A stretch of DNA of 64,000 nt from Candidatus Gastranaerophilales bacterium (GCA_928722015.1 CAKMWI010000003.1:67746-131745); one strand, 5' to 3'. Positions 25,940 to 33,938 are shown, numbered from the stretch's first letter. Made by a program: numbers and translations. The notes: generated from the sequence alone by a model not told the origin.

Positions 25940-26272
25940 ATGATTAATATACGTAAAAATCCTTTATATCACCTTATTAGTATTGCTACTTATATTTTAT
26001 TAGCATTAGTCGTATTAACATGTTTTTGTAGCCAGCCAATAATAAATGGTGAAATGTTCGGTGAACTTTTATATATACTGATTTTCTTTTGGTTTAACAT
26101 ATCTTTTTATACTGTTCATATTGTATTGATAATTTATTATGTTATTAGGATGAGCTATTTAAAAGATAAGCAACCCAACATAATTATTGATATTGGGGCA
26201 TTATTAAGTTTATTAATTTTGCTTACACTGCCTTTATTTGTAGTAGTTTGTCAATTTATGTACAAAAAGTAG
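25940..26272 (+). CDS. Small membrane protein, unknown
   Basis: A 110-residue, very hydrophobic frame with three predicted helices (about 11-29, 42-66, 82-104) joined by short polar loops. No ribosome site is obvious before the ATG. Its end overlaps by 22 bases a short minus-strand frame. It could be a genuine small membrane protein or chance reading of AT-rich DNA; the hydrophobic pattern favours the former slightly. Confidence 0.45.
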   Translation: MINIRKNPLYHLISIATYILLALVVLTCFCSQPIINGEMFGELLYILIFFWFNISFYTVHIVLIIYYVIRMSYLKDKQPNIIIDIGALLSLLILLTLPLFVVVCQFMYKK

Positions 26273-26331
26273 TTACTTTCTAACCCTAACAACATTCTCA
26301 TATTGTAGTATTCTTGTGTTGACTGTTTCAT
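26251..26331 (-). CDS. Possible short peptide, copy 1
   Basis: A 26-codon frame beginning MKQSTQEYYNMRMLLGLES. A second copy 1.4 kb away encodes MKESIQEYYNMRIALGLE. The block of nucleotide similarity stops exactly at this start codon, and about half of the differences are in third positions. No ribosome site precedes it. The same bases form the 5' part of a candidate plus-strand RNA, so coding is only one of two readings. Confidence 0.3.
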   Translation of the reverse strand: MKQSTQEYYNMRMLLGLESNYFLYIN

Positions 26332-26455
26332 AATATAAACTATGCGTTGATAAATGTTGTTAGGCAAAGTTTTTTGTGGTATAGTTTCATTGTCGCAGGG
26401 TTCCAAAATAGTAACCCCTACGACAATAAAAAAGAGTCCTTAAGGACTCTTTTTT
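26281..26455 (+). ncRNA. Candidate structured RNA, copy 1
   Basis: A block similar to one at 27682-27858. From the 5' end come a conserved 50-base segment and CCTAACAACAT, which pairs perfectly with ATGTTGTTAGG 63 bases later. A second stem follows, ATTGTCG/CGACAAT topped by GGGTT/AACCC. Last is a terminator, GAGTCC-TTAA-GGACTC with TTTTTT. The upper stem of the second hairpin is kept in the other copy by two paired G-C to A-T changes, which supports RNA structure. No convincing promoter was found, and the minus strand can also be read as a short peptide. Confidence 0.4.
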
Positions 26456-26471
26456 ATTGGTGATAAGAGGA

Positions 26472-26570
26472 CGCCGAATCCAAAGGCGAAGCCTTTAACG
26501 GGTTCAGCGCAAGCCGAGCAGAGGGCGGAGCCTTTTTGCTTACGGCAAACGCCGTTTAAAGCAAAAAGCG
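26472..26570. repeat. GC-rich hairpin cluster inserted in copy 1
   Basis: About 100 bases far richer in G+C than the surroundings, built of successive hairpins. CGCCGAATCC with GGGTTCAGCG encloses AAAGGC-GAA-GCCTTT, and a third hairpin has CGGC-AAAC-GCCG inside TTTTTGCTT/AAAGCAAAAA. Copy 2 continues directly from terminator to TTTAATGCGA, while copy 1 reaches the same sequence only after this segment, so it looks like an insertion. It resembles miniature palindromic mobile repeats. The stretch 26580-26755 beyond it holds nothing I can name. Confidence 0.55.
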
Positions 26571-26755
26571 TAGACCTGTTTAATGCGAGGTGTAGCAAGA
26601 CAGTCCCGCCACGACATAAATGTAAAGTTGCTTTATCCCACTTTTATTTTTATAAACTATTTGTTGGGCAAGTATGCCCAACCGACAAACCATTTTGTGA
26701 ATATGCTGGAACAAAGTTAATAATAAATACATATTGATTTTACTTGCTCAATATA

Positions 26756-26986
26756 TTAAATGTTTAACTTTGTGATTGAAGCACATCTTTTTAAATTTGC
26801 AATGCTCGTTGTGTATTCAGGCTTCACAACTTTGTGCGGCAGATACTTTGGCGATATTGGAGGTGCAAATTTACATGGTGGAACATACTTTTCTTGCATA
26901 AATATTTGTTTTACTATATCTTTGTGCATACAAACATTTGGTATTTCTTTACCTTTGCCGAAAATTACTTTTAAGAATTTGAACAT
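26756..26986 (-). CDS. Small protein, unknown
   Basis: A 76-residue frame with a good ribosome site (AAGGAG seven bases before ATG). It starts MFKFLKVIFGKGKEIPNVCM and is basic overall with a proline-rich middle (KYVPPCKFAPPISPKYLP). A frame of the same length lies on the opposite strand over the same bases but has no ribosome site, so the minus frame is preferred. It sits between the two copies of the structured element, downstream of the DinD-like pseudogene and in the same direction, so it may belong to the same decayed element. Confidence 0.5.
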   Translation of the reverse strand: MFKFLKVIFGKGKEIPNVCMHKDIVKQIFMQEKYVPPCKFAPPISPKYLPHKVVKPEYTTSIANLKRCASITKLNI

Positions 26987-27200
26987 ATAATATCTCCTTT
27001 TGCTTACCTAAATTTTTCCCTATGTATATATATAGTCATCTTCCTGTCGGGGATTGTTTTTTGTTAAGAAGCATTAAGATGAGTTTGCCATATCAGCACA
27101 GTACCTACACATACAGCTTGTTTTAGCAGGATTAAGACACTTTCTTAGAGTAAAGCTCAAATGTTCCACAGCTCAAGGGAATTAAATCTAATCTTTCTTC

Positions 27201-27480
27201 TTAATCTGCTTCACCTTCTTTAATATAGTGTTCAGACCAGTAGTCAGTAAGTTTGTTTCTGGTCTCCTGCCCCGTCATACGCTGTTGTATCCATTTTTTG
27301 GAACGAGCGAGTTTTTATAGTTTTCTCTTGTACGGTCTATAGCAGTTGATGGGTCAGCCATTTCTTGCACTCGCTCTTGTCCTACTTTAGCTAACCACTG
27401 CTTGATGGGTTCAGCTTTTTAGAAGGTACAGACTGAATTATACGAAAAATCGTTTTTATATCTTTTAACTCATCCGTCAT
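27201..27480 (-). pseudogene. DinD/BRO-type DNA-damage or antirepressor gene, frameshifted
   Basis: From an ATG with AAGGAG nine bases upstream, the three frames together read FRIIQSVPSKKAEPIKQWLA, KVGQERVQEMADPSTAIDRT, then KWIQQRMTGQETRNKLTDYW. This is the middle of DinD/BRO-like proteins, whose members typically read IIQSVPSPKAEPFKxWLA and IDRAxxxY...WIxQR...RxxLTDxW. Two frameshifts and a missing N- and C-terminal part make it a pseudogene. DinD is damage-induced and BRO proteins occur in phages, so the region is probably a prophage or mobile relic. The flanking bases 27000-27200 hold only short open stretches, and 27481-27670 nothing clear. Confidence 0.65.
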
Positions 27481-27670
27481 TTCCGTTTTCTCCTTACACT
27501 TATACTATTAAATCATGCCTGCCTCGTCAATTCATTAAACATTAAACCAGAGGCAGCTCACGCTGTTTTTAAGGCACTTTGCAATTGTGTTTATTGTGGT
27601 TTTATTTGTTATGTTGTTGTTTATAGTTGGGACATGTGTTTGCTATACAATAGATATTAGTATATAAAAA

Positions 27671-27733
27671 TCAGACACACTCTAACCCTAAAGCTATTCT
27701 CATATTATAGTATTCCTGTATTGACTCTTTCAT
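27671..27733 (-). CDS. Possible short peptide, copy 2
   Basis: A 20-codon frame, MKESIQEYYNMRIALGLECV, the counterpart of the one in copy 1. Twelve of the first 17 residues are identical and several of the other changes are conservative. No ribosome site is visible. It may be antisense to the candidate RNA rather than translated. Confidence 0.28.
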   Translation of the reverse strand: MKESIQEYYNMRIALGLECV

Positions 27734-27858
27734 AGCTAACACAATTATCTGATAGGCGTTATTTACAAGTTTATTTCATGTTAAGTTATTCTTGTCAAAA
27801 AGTTCCAAAGTTTAAACTTTCACGACACCATTATAAGACTCTGTAATGAGTCTTTTTT
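27682..27858 (+). ncRNA. Candidate structured RNA, copy 2
   Basis: The second copy of the element. It has the conserved 5' segment (TCTAACCCTAA, then CTCATATT and TTGACT), a diverged middle, a hairpin TGTC/GACA with AAAGTT/AACTTT above it, and a terminator GACTC-TGTAAT-GAGTC followed by six T. Hairpin and terminator are at the same spacing as in copy 1 though stem bases differ. The bases from here to 28050 contain a continued similarity to copy 1 (TTTAATGCGA, AAGACAGTC) and otherwise nothing I can name. Confidence 0.4.
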
Positions 27859-28050
27859 AATGCGAATGTTTAAGACAGTCTCTTTCATCGATACTTTTTC
27901 AAGATAATCTTTTTAAATGTTTTTTATTGACTAAGAGGATATAAAATTCCAAGGTAGTACATCATAGATATTATGAAAAGCGGATGATTTTTGATATCGT
28001 TTTTTTATTTTAAATAGTTAAATAATGTAAGATTATACCAGGTTTTAATA

Positions 28051-28635
28051 TTATCTTAGTTTTTTTATTCCATTTTTAATTTTATCAAATATAGCATGGA
28101 ATATAGTTTTGTATTTTGCACATTCCGGATCTAATAAATACAGCTTTCCATCTTTGGATATTCCAATTTGTTGAACATCATAATCATAAAAGTCAAAAGT
28201 TTTGTATCCTTTTTGTTTAATTGCTTGTTTTACAATATCAACAAATTCCGGAGACAATCCGTGCTGGTATAACTTTTCTTCTATATAATAATGAATCTTA
28301 CCTATTTTTCCCTTTGCATACAAAGGGACATCAAAACTCTCATGTGGGCGGTTCATTGGAAAATGATTTCCTATAGATAATTTAAGGATTTTACCTTCCG
28401 GTGTTTCAAATGCTGCGGCTGTAGAGCCTCTGCCAACTAGACAACGGACTTTTTGAGATGATAATTCTGTATCTTTTGAAGTTTCTTTAATAAAAATATC
28501 AAAAATTTCACAATTGTCAGTTTCTTTGATTTGATGCAAAGCTTCAATAAGCGGTATATTGTCTGAAGAGGCTTTAAAATTGATATGGGATAAATATGAA
28601 TTTTTATTAGTTCTATTAAAATTATTTATAATCAT
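28051..28635 (-). CDS. Kinase-fold-like protein, unknown
   Basis: A 194-residue protein whose middle shows VGRGSTAAAFETPEGKILKL, similar to a kinase glycine-rich loop and following lysine strand. Near the end comes GISKDGKLYLLDPECAKY, which resembles the metal-binding loop region of aminoglycoside- and protein-kinase-like folds. The usual HxD catalytic loop is not evident, so activity is doubtful. The N-terminus (NNFNRTNKNSYLSHINFKAS) looks unstructured. It is a single gene; function unknown. Confidence 0.6.
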   Translation of the reverse strand: MIINNFNRTNKNSYLSHINFKASSDNIPLIEALHQIKETDNCEIFDIFIKETSKDTELSSQKVRCLVGRGSTAAAFETPEGKILKLSIGNHFPMNRPHESFDVPLYAKGKIGKIHYYIEEKLYQHGLSPEFVDIVKQAIKQKGYKTFDFYDYDVQQIGISKDGKLYLLDPECAKYKTIFHAIFDKIKNGIKKLR

Positions 28636-28790
28636 ATATTATTAACAACATAGCTAAAAATAAAATTTGCTATGTAATAAATATATCAAAAAAGTCTCAA
28701 AATTTATATTATACTATTTATGTCTGTTGTATAATCTGTAGCTTTTTCAGATGATATTTAGGTGTTTTAAAATAGTATTTCATTTTATTT

Positions 28791-29313
28791 TTATTTAAAA
28801 AATTCTTGAGGGTATTGTACGACTGCATTAAGGTTTGTTGATTTCCCTTGAAGGTTTATTGCCATATAAAATTCTTTTGGAACATCAAAAGGACTTTTAA
28901 TTCCAAAAATATGGGCAGGTTTATATCCGAATTTTGAATAATACGAAGGATATCCCAAAAGTATGGAATATTCATAACCCATTGTTTTGGCAATTTTATG
29001 TCCTTCTTGTATTAAATTACTTCCAATTCCAAGTTTTTGATATTTAGTGGCAACGGAAAGAGGAGCCAGAGCCAGTTGCACTGAATCTCCAACTTTGATT
29101 TTGCTAAATAGAATATGCCCAATAATTTCATTGTTATATTCTGCTACGAGTGAAAGTTCGGGAATAAAAGCAGTGCTTTCTCTTAATCTGTCGACTAAAT
29201 TGTGTTCATCACCATCAGTATGTTGTGCTTGTGCAAAAGTATTTTTTATTAATTCAAAAATTTTTTTTTCTGTCAGACGGTATTTCTTGACGAATTTTGA
29301 TGTTATCTAACAT
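28791..29313 (-). pseudogene. GNAT N-acetyltransferase with a frameshift in a nine-A tract
   Basis: From the ATG the frame reads MLDNIKIRQEIPSDRKKNF and stops, but shifting by one base at a run of nine A (29261-29269 on the given strand) restores KIFELIKNTFAQAQHTDGDE. The frame then continues through ELSLVAEYNNEIIGHILFS to LAPLSVATKYQKLGIGSNLI, the acetyl-CoA motif, and ends at 28791. With eight A the gene would be an intact protein of about 173 residues. The shift could be a real inactivation, a slippage switch or a base-calling error. It follows flgC on the same strand. Confidence 0.75.
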
Positions 29314-29342
29314 TTTAATTCCCGTTAAAAATTATTAAACTG

Positions 29343-29786
29343 TTATTTTCCTATTTCTAAAGCTCTTTGGGCCATTGATTTTGAGATATTAACAAGAGCT
29401 AGGTTAGCTTCGTAGGCTCTTTGGGCCATCAAAGCATCTGCGATATCTACCATAGCATTAACGTTTGATGCTCTGATGTATCCGTTAGCGTCGGCATCCG
29501 GATGGCCCGGTTTATATATTTTTTCTCCGAGAGTTGGATCTTCTACGACACCGGAAAAATTAACTCCACCTTGCAGATATGGAAGTGTTCCTACTCCAAA
29601 AACATCTTCTTTCATTGTATTCATCAATCCGTGAAATGAAATGTCATCTGTAGCATTTAGTACAGGGATTTTTCTAACGTAATTAGGTGTATCGAGATTT
29701 GCAATATTTTTTGCATGAACATCAATTCTTTTTCCGTGAACTTTTAGTGCATTTGCTCCAATATCAATTGATTCCATTAAACCCAT
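29343..29786 (-). CDS. flgC: Flagellar basal-body rod protein FlgC
   Basis: The 147-residue protein has the rod-protein N-terminal pattern (IDIGANALKVHGKRIDVHAK, NIANLDTPNYVRK) and the FlgC C-terminus (SNVNAMVDIADALMAQRAYE, ANLALVNISKSMAQRALEIG). It builds the proximal rod in the periplasm with FlgB. It follows flgB after 18 bases. FliE, which usually follows flgC, is absent here; the next gene is the broken acetyltransferase. Confidence 0.92.
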   Translation of the reverse strand: MGLMESIDIGANALKVHGKRIDVHAKNIANLDTPNYVRKIPVLNATDDISFHGLMNTMKEDVFGVGTLPYLQGGVNFSGVVEDPTLGEKIYKPGHPDADANGYIRASNVNAMVDIADALMAQRAYEANLALVNISKSMAQRALEIGK

Positions 29787-29804
29787 TTATATCACCTGCC
29801 TTAA

Positions 29805-30152
29805 TTATTTACCAACATTTATAACGGTTTTCATTTCAGTAACTATATTTGACATTCTTCTTGTTGCCATTGAATAAAGGATTGAGTTTTCCTGCATTTG
29901 TAAAAGTTCATTTGCAGGATTAACGGGCTCTTCTGATTGGTCCATTGCTATTGCGGATGGACCAAGTTTTTCAGATAATTTTGTTTCCAGTGGACTATTC
30001 ATTGTACTTAGATATTGACCGAATTCAATATCTTGTCTTATATATCCCGGAGTATCAACGTTAGCTACGTTTGAACCCAATGCTCTTTGTCTTTGAGATA
30101 TCAAATCCATCATTAGTGAAACTTTACCCATGCTGTCTAAAGATGTATACAT
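29805..30152 (-). CDS. flgB: Flagellar basal-body rod protein FlgB
   Basis: The 115-residue protein has the FlgB pattern: an N-terminal helix ending RQRALGSNVANVDTPGYIRQ, a central NPANELLQMQENSILYSMAT, and a C-terminal helix RRMSNIVTEMKTVINVGK. It forms the proximal rod. It lies between the rod/hook-type genes and flgC in one minus-strand operon. Confidence 0.92.
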   Translation of the reverse strand: MYTSLDSMGKVSLMMDLISQRQRALGSNVANVDTPGYIRQDIEFGQYLSTMNSPLETKLSEKLGPSAIAMDQSEEPVNPANELLQMQENSILYSMATRRMSNIVTEMKTVINVGK

Positions 30153-30183
30153 TATTTCTTATGCCTTTCAATAATTTGTTTTA

Positions 30184-30900
30184 TTAACCTTCTCTGATAT
30201 TAATTGATTTATTATACATTGTATCAGCCAGTTTCAACATTTGCATACTGGCAAGCATAGAAGCATTTAATCTTAATAAATCTGTTGCTGAAGAATAGAT
30301 ACTAACATTTGCTCTTTCCAGATTGTTTTGTTTAAAACAATCATGGTTTTTTATGAGTCTTGCTTCTCCTGCATCATCTGTTGCAATTAATCTATTCATA
30401 TCAGCAGATTGCATACCGTCGGGGTTGTCAAATCTTACAAGCGGGATGGTTCCGACTTTTCGTGCTTTTGCTCCGCGAGAATCGTAAGCCATTACATCCC
30501 CGTTTTGTTTAATTTCAAATTTAAAACAGTTTGTAGGTATTTGTATTCCTTCTCCAACAAGCCATCCATCACTGGTTGTGAGATATCCGTTTTTACCTTG
30601 TTTAAATGCTCCGTCTCTGGTGTATTGCACTTCTCCTGATGGTGATACTACAGGAATAAAGCCAGGTCCATCAATTGCAACATCATAGGGATTACTTGTG
30701 ATTCTTATTGAACCTTGAGAATAATCTGTCCTAACTGCACCAGTAAGGTATCCGTCTTCTTTAAGAATTTGTTCAAAAGTTACTTTTTTATAACCTGTTG
30801 TATTTACGTTTGACAGATTATTTGCGATTTGTCCAAATCGTTCAAATTGGATAAGTGCGTTATTTGTACCTTTTGAAATTATTGCTTGTAAGTTATACAT
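30184..30900 (-). CDS. Flagellar hook-basal body protein (FlgF/FlgG type)
   Basis: A 238-residue distal-rod-type protein: N-terminal FGQIANNLSNVNTTGYKKVT, central GFIPVVSPSGEVQYTRDGAF (the conserved D0/D1 core) and a C-terminal helix rich in Met and Leu (LLRLNASMLASMQMLKLADT). FlgF and FlgG share this layout, and nothing here separates them with certainty. The gene before it is a second protein of the same type, so the pair is probably flgF and flgG. Confidence 0.85.
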   Translation of the reverse strand: MYNLQAIISKGTNNALIQFERFGQIANNLSNVNTTGYKKVTFEQILKEDGYLTGAVRTDYSQGSIRITSNPYDVAIDGPGFIPVVSPSGEVQYTRDGAFKQGKNGYLTTSDGWLVGEGIQIPTNCFKFEIKQNGDVMAYDSRGAKARKVGTIPLVRFDNPDGMQSADMNRLIATDDAGEARLIKNHDCFKQNNLERANVSIYSSATDLLRLNASMLASMQMLKLADTMYNKSINIREG

Positions 30901-30917
30901 TTATTAAATCCTCTTTT

Positions 30918-31616
30918 TTAAGAAGCTGAACTTAGTTGAGAAATGGCTTTGCCAAGGTTTGCATTTTGAAGCATAAACATTTGTCTGTTGGCATCAAAAT
31001 TTTTCATATAAGGCATCATTTTAATAAATTCTTCATGTAGAGCAACATTGGAATATTCGTTATATCCTTGTTTAACATTTGGATCCATTACAAGAATTCC
31101 GTTTGTATCAACAACTCCTAATTGTCCTATATTTGTTAATTTATTTGTTTCCGGATTGAAAAGAGTAATTTTTCCGGATTTGTCAATTTTTATCTGTTTT
31201 AAATCCTGTGGAATAAATGGAAATTGGATAGGTGTACCTGCATTTGAAAGAACATGTGCATCTTCAAGTGTTAGTAGCGAACCATCTTTTCCTATTTTAA
31301 ATCTACCGTCTCGGGTTAATTTAATGCCATTTTCGGATTCTGTTTGGAAATATCCTTTATTTGCAAGTGCTATATCTAACGGATTTGAAGAAACAGCTAT
31401 ACGTCCGACTTTGTCATCTTTTGTTGTAGAAATGGCATGAACACCTAAAAATTCGACAAAAGACGAGACAACAGGTTCTTTTCTCTGATAACCGATTTTG
31501 TCAAATCCTCCAACATTTTCGTTGCTTATACCAATTAGCTCACTTTGTACATGCATAGCGCGTATGGAAGTGGTTAATCCATTTTCGTTATAATATATTC
31601 CGCCATTGATTCGCAT
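30918..31616 (-). CDS. Flagellar hook-basal body protein (FlgF/FlgG type), first gene
   Basis: A 232-residue protein with the flagellar rod/hook core DKIGYQRKEPVVSSF and GYFQTESENGIKLTRDGRFK, and a C-terminal part ending MLQNANLGKAISQLSSAS. The N-terminus is less conserved than usual (SNENVGGFDKIG instead of NNLANVNTTGF), which may reflect a divergent FlgF. It starts the operon leading to flgB and flgC. The roughly 200 bases upstream contain only the terminator of the Spy-like gene. Confidence 0.8.
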   Translation of the reverse strand: MRINGGIYYNENGLTTSIRAMHVQSELIGISNENVGGFDKIGYQRKEPVVSSFVEFLGVHAISTTKDDKVGRIAVSSNPLDIALANKGYFQTESENGIKLTRDGRFKIGKDGSLLTLEDAHVLSNAGTPIQFPFIPQDLKQIKIDKSGKITLFNPETNKLTNIGQLGVVDTNGILVMDPNVKQGYNEYSNVALHEEFIKMMPYMKNFDANRQMFMLQNANLGKAISQLSSAS

Positions 31617-31766
31617 TTTACTACCTCTACATGTTATTTATTAATATTGTCGAATATTTTTGATTTTTACTCAATATTTCTGAAAAAAATCATCTGTTTG
31701 TACTAGTTTATGCATGTTTTTAATAATATTTTGGTTAAAGTCAATAATTATTTATGCTTTTATAAT

Positions 31767-31801
31767 AAAAAAGACTGTTGTATATATACAACAGCCTTTT
31801 A
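31767..31801. terminator. Terminator after the Spy-like gene
   Basis: CTGTTGTA pairs with TACAACAG around a four-base loop, with A- and T-runs on both sides. On the minus strand it ends the Spy-like message. Confidence 0.8.
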
Positions 31802-31822
31802 ATACCTTTTGATATAATTTAA

Positions 31823-32398
31823 TTATTCTTCTGCTACAGGTTTTTTCTCCATATTACAAGGAGGCATTGGCGGTCTTCTGTGCATATCTCCTTTTCTATG
31901 ATGAGATTTGAATTCTTTTTTAGCTTCAGCTTTTAACTTGTGTAATGTTTTTAACTGTTTTGCAGTTAAGATAGCTTCGAAATCTTGTTTGCTTTGTTTA
32001 TGAATATCACGAATTTGTAATTTTAAAGCATGCAAATCTTTTTGGATAGGAGCTAATTTTTCTTGTCTTTCTTTTAATGTTAATCTTTCGTTAAATATAG
32101 CTTCCATTTCTTGATGTTTAGCTTTTATTTGTTCTTTTAGCGGAGCAACAGCTTCTGCTTCTTTTTCTCTAATCTGTTTAGCTTGTTCTTTTTGAGCATC
32201 AGTTAATTTTAAATCCTGTTCAAATTTTTGGATGTCAAAGCATGGTTTTTTCATTTTATTTGGGCATCCAAATTCAGGTTTAGGAGCTTCCTGACTTTGT
32301 AATGGACAAGGACCTTGAGGAGTCGGTTTTTCATTAGCCATTACTTGGGTTGTTGCAGTTAAAGCGATTACTCCTGCTAGAATTAATAATTTTTTCAT
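31823..32398 (-). CDS. Spy/CpxP-like LTxxQ periplasmic protein
   Basis: The 191-residue protein has a signal peptide (MKKLLILAGVIALTATTQVM) and a helical, highly charged body with two LTxxQ motifs: LTDAQKEQAKQIREK and LTAKQLKTLHKLKAEAKKEF. Spy and CpxP are periplasmic chaperones or stress adaptors with this repeat. The N-terminal part has four cysteines (CPLQ, FGCP, KPCF) and the C-terminus a His/Pro/Arg-rich tail with a fifth, PPCNMEKK. These are unusual for Spy and suggest metal or redox sensitivity. A single gene. Confidence 0.75.
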   Translation of the reverse strand: MKKLLILAGVIALTATTQVMANEKPTPQGPCPLQSQEAPKPEFGCPNKMKKPCFDIQKFEQDLKLTDAQKEQAKQIREKEAEAVAPLKEQIKAKHQEMEAIFNERLTLKERQEKLAPIQKDLHALKLQIRDIHKQSKQDFEAILTAKQLKTLHKLKAEAKKEFKSHHRKGDMHRRPPMPPCNMEKKPVAEE

Positions 32399-32624
32399 TT
32401 TACTTCCTTTCTTTTTAACTCTAATTTTTCTACTTTGTTAACCTCTACATTTAGTTAACGAGTTGGAATAAAAAATGTTCATTTTTATTTCATAAAAAAT
32501 TTTTGTTGTAATAAAAAGGTCTACAGTTTTATTTAAATGTTTTATACTATTATGTAAAATTTGTCAACATGTGAAAATCTTGTATAATAAAAACAATAAA
32601 TGTTATATGATAATAGGAGAGGAT

Positions 32625-33938
32625 ATGATTTTAATTAATTTGTGTATAATTTTGTTTCTTCTTTTTGCAAACGGATTTTTTGTTGCATCAGAGTTTGCAC
32701 TTGTCAGTGTAAGACAAACTCGGATAAATCAATTGGCAAATGAAGGTAATAGAACTGCAGAGATTGCAGTAAAAGCTCTTAAAGAATTAGACAGATATAT
32801 TGCTGCAACTCAGCTGGGTATAACTATAGCAAGTATCGGGTTAGGTTGGGTTGGCGAAGCTACTCTTGCTAAAATAATACATCCGTTATTTGACTTTTTA
32901 CCTTATGTCTCAAGTACAATTGCATCACATACAATTGCTGTGGCATTGGCGTTTGTTTTAATTACTTTTATGCATGTTGTTATAGGAGAATTGATGCCAA
33001 AATCAATTGCCCTTCAGTATCCGGAAGCTACAACTCTAAAAGTTACAAGACCGCTTGTTTTTATTGCTAAGCTTTTTACACCTTTCATTTTTCTTCTGAA
33101 TGGTTTTGGTAATTTTTGTTTAAAACTTTTGAGAATTCCTCCTGCCCATCCTGCTCATTCTGTGCATACGGAAGAAGAATTGGATATGATTATTGATGCA
33201 AGTTATAAAGGCGGAGTTTTAAATGAAACAGAAAATTTTTTGTTAAAAAATACTCTTAAATTTACTAATATTACCGCAAAACAAATTATGGTACCGAGAT
33301 GTGATGTGATTGCTGTTTCTGTTGATATAGATTTAGAAAAACTGGAAGAAATCATTCTTGAAAATCAATATACAAGATATCCTGTTTATGAAAACAGTAT
33401 TGATAATATTTTAGGTATTTTGCATTTAAAAGATATGTATTCTTGTCAGTTAAGACACGATGATTTTGATTTACGTAAATGTTTACGAAAACCTCTTCTT
33501 GTGCCGGAAACAACTACAGCAGATGTTATTTTACAAGATTTTAAGACAAATAGAACTGAAATTGCAGTTGTTGTGGATGAATTTGGGGGTTCTTCAGGAA
33601 TTATCACTTTGGAAGATGTTTTAGAAGAAATTTTTGGGGATGTACATGATGAGTTTGATGATGAAGAAGATGCAGAAGATATAAAGAAAATTTCTGATAA
33701 AAGATTTATAGTAAAGGGACTTACCAGACTGACCGAGTTTTTTACATATTTTGGAATTGATGAAGGTGAACAGGAAGTTGAAACTATAGGTGGTCTTGTT
33801 CAAAAACAACTTGGACGGCTGGCTGAAACAAAAGATGAAATATATATTACAAATTTAAAAATTAGAGTTCTTGAAATAGAGGATAGAAGAATCAAAAAAT
33901 TACTGGTAGAAAAGAGCGCGTCTAAGATAAATGCATAA
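32625..33938 (+). CDS. CNNM/CBS-domain hemolysin-like transporter
   Basis: Starting from the ATG with AGGAGAGG upstream, the protein has 437 residues: a DUF21/CNNM membrane domain (about 1-170, with ANGFFVASEFALVS and GELMPKSIA), two CBS domains (MVPRCDVIAV...YTRYPVYENSIDNILGILHL, and VILQDFKTNRTEIAVVVDEF) and the C-terminal CorC/HlyC domain (EVETIGGLV). Members transport magnesium or other divalent cations, or sodium. An earlier ATG (32571) lacks a ribosome site. It is a single gene upstream of mfd. Confidence 0.87.
   Translation: MILINLCIILFLLFANGFFVASEFALVSVRQTRINQLANEGNRTAEIAVKALKELDRYIAATQLGITIASIGLGWVGEATLAKIIHPLFDFLPYVSSTIASHTIAVALAFVLITFMHVVIGELMPKSIALQYPEATTLKVTRPLVFIAKLFTPFIFLLNGFGNFCLKLLRIPPAHPAHSVHTEEELDMIIDASYKGGVLNETENFLLKNTLKFTNITAKQIMVPRCDVIAVSVDIDLEKLEEIILENQYTRYPVYENSIDNILGILHLKDMYSCQLRHDDFDLRKCLRKPLLVPETTTADVILQDFKTNRTEIAVVVDEFGGSSGIITLEDVLEEIFGDVHDEFDDEEDAEDIKKISDKRFIVKGLTRLTEFFTYFGIDEGEQEVETIGGLVQKQLGRLAETKDEIYITNLKIRVLEIEDRRIKKLLVEKSASKINA

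Noticed and set aside
26760..26990. 76-residue frame on plus opposite the small minus-strand gene
   Set aside because: It has no ribosome site, while the minus frame has AAGGAG at good distance. The plus frame is probably a shadow.
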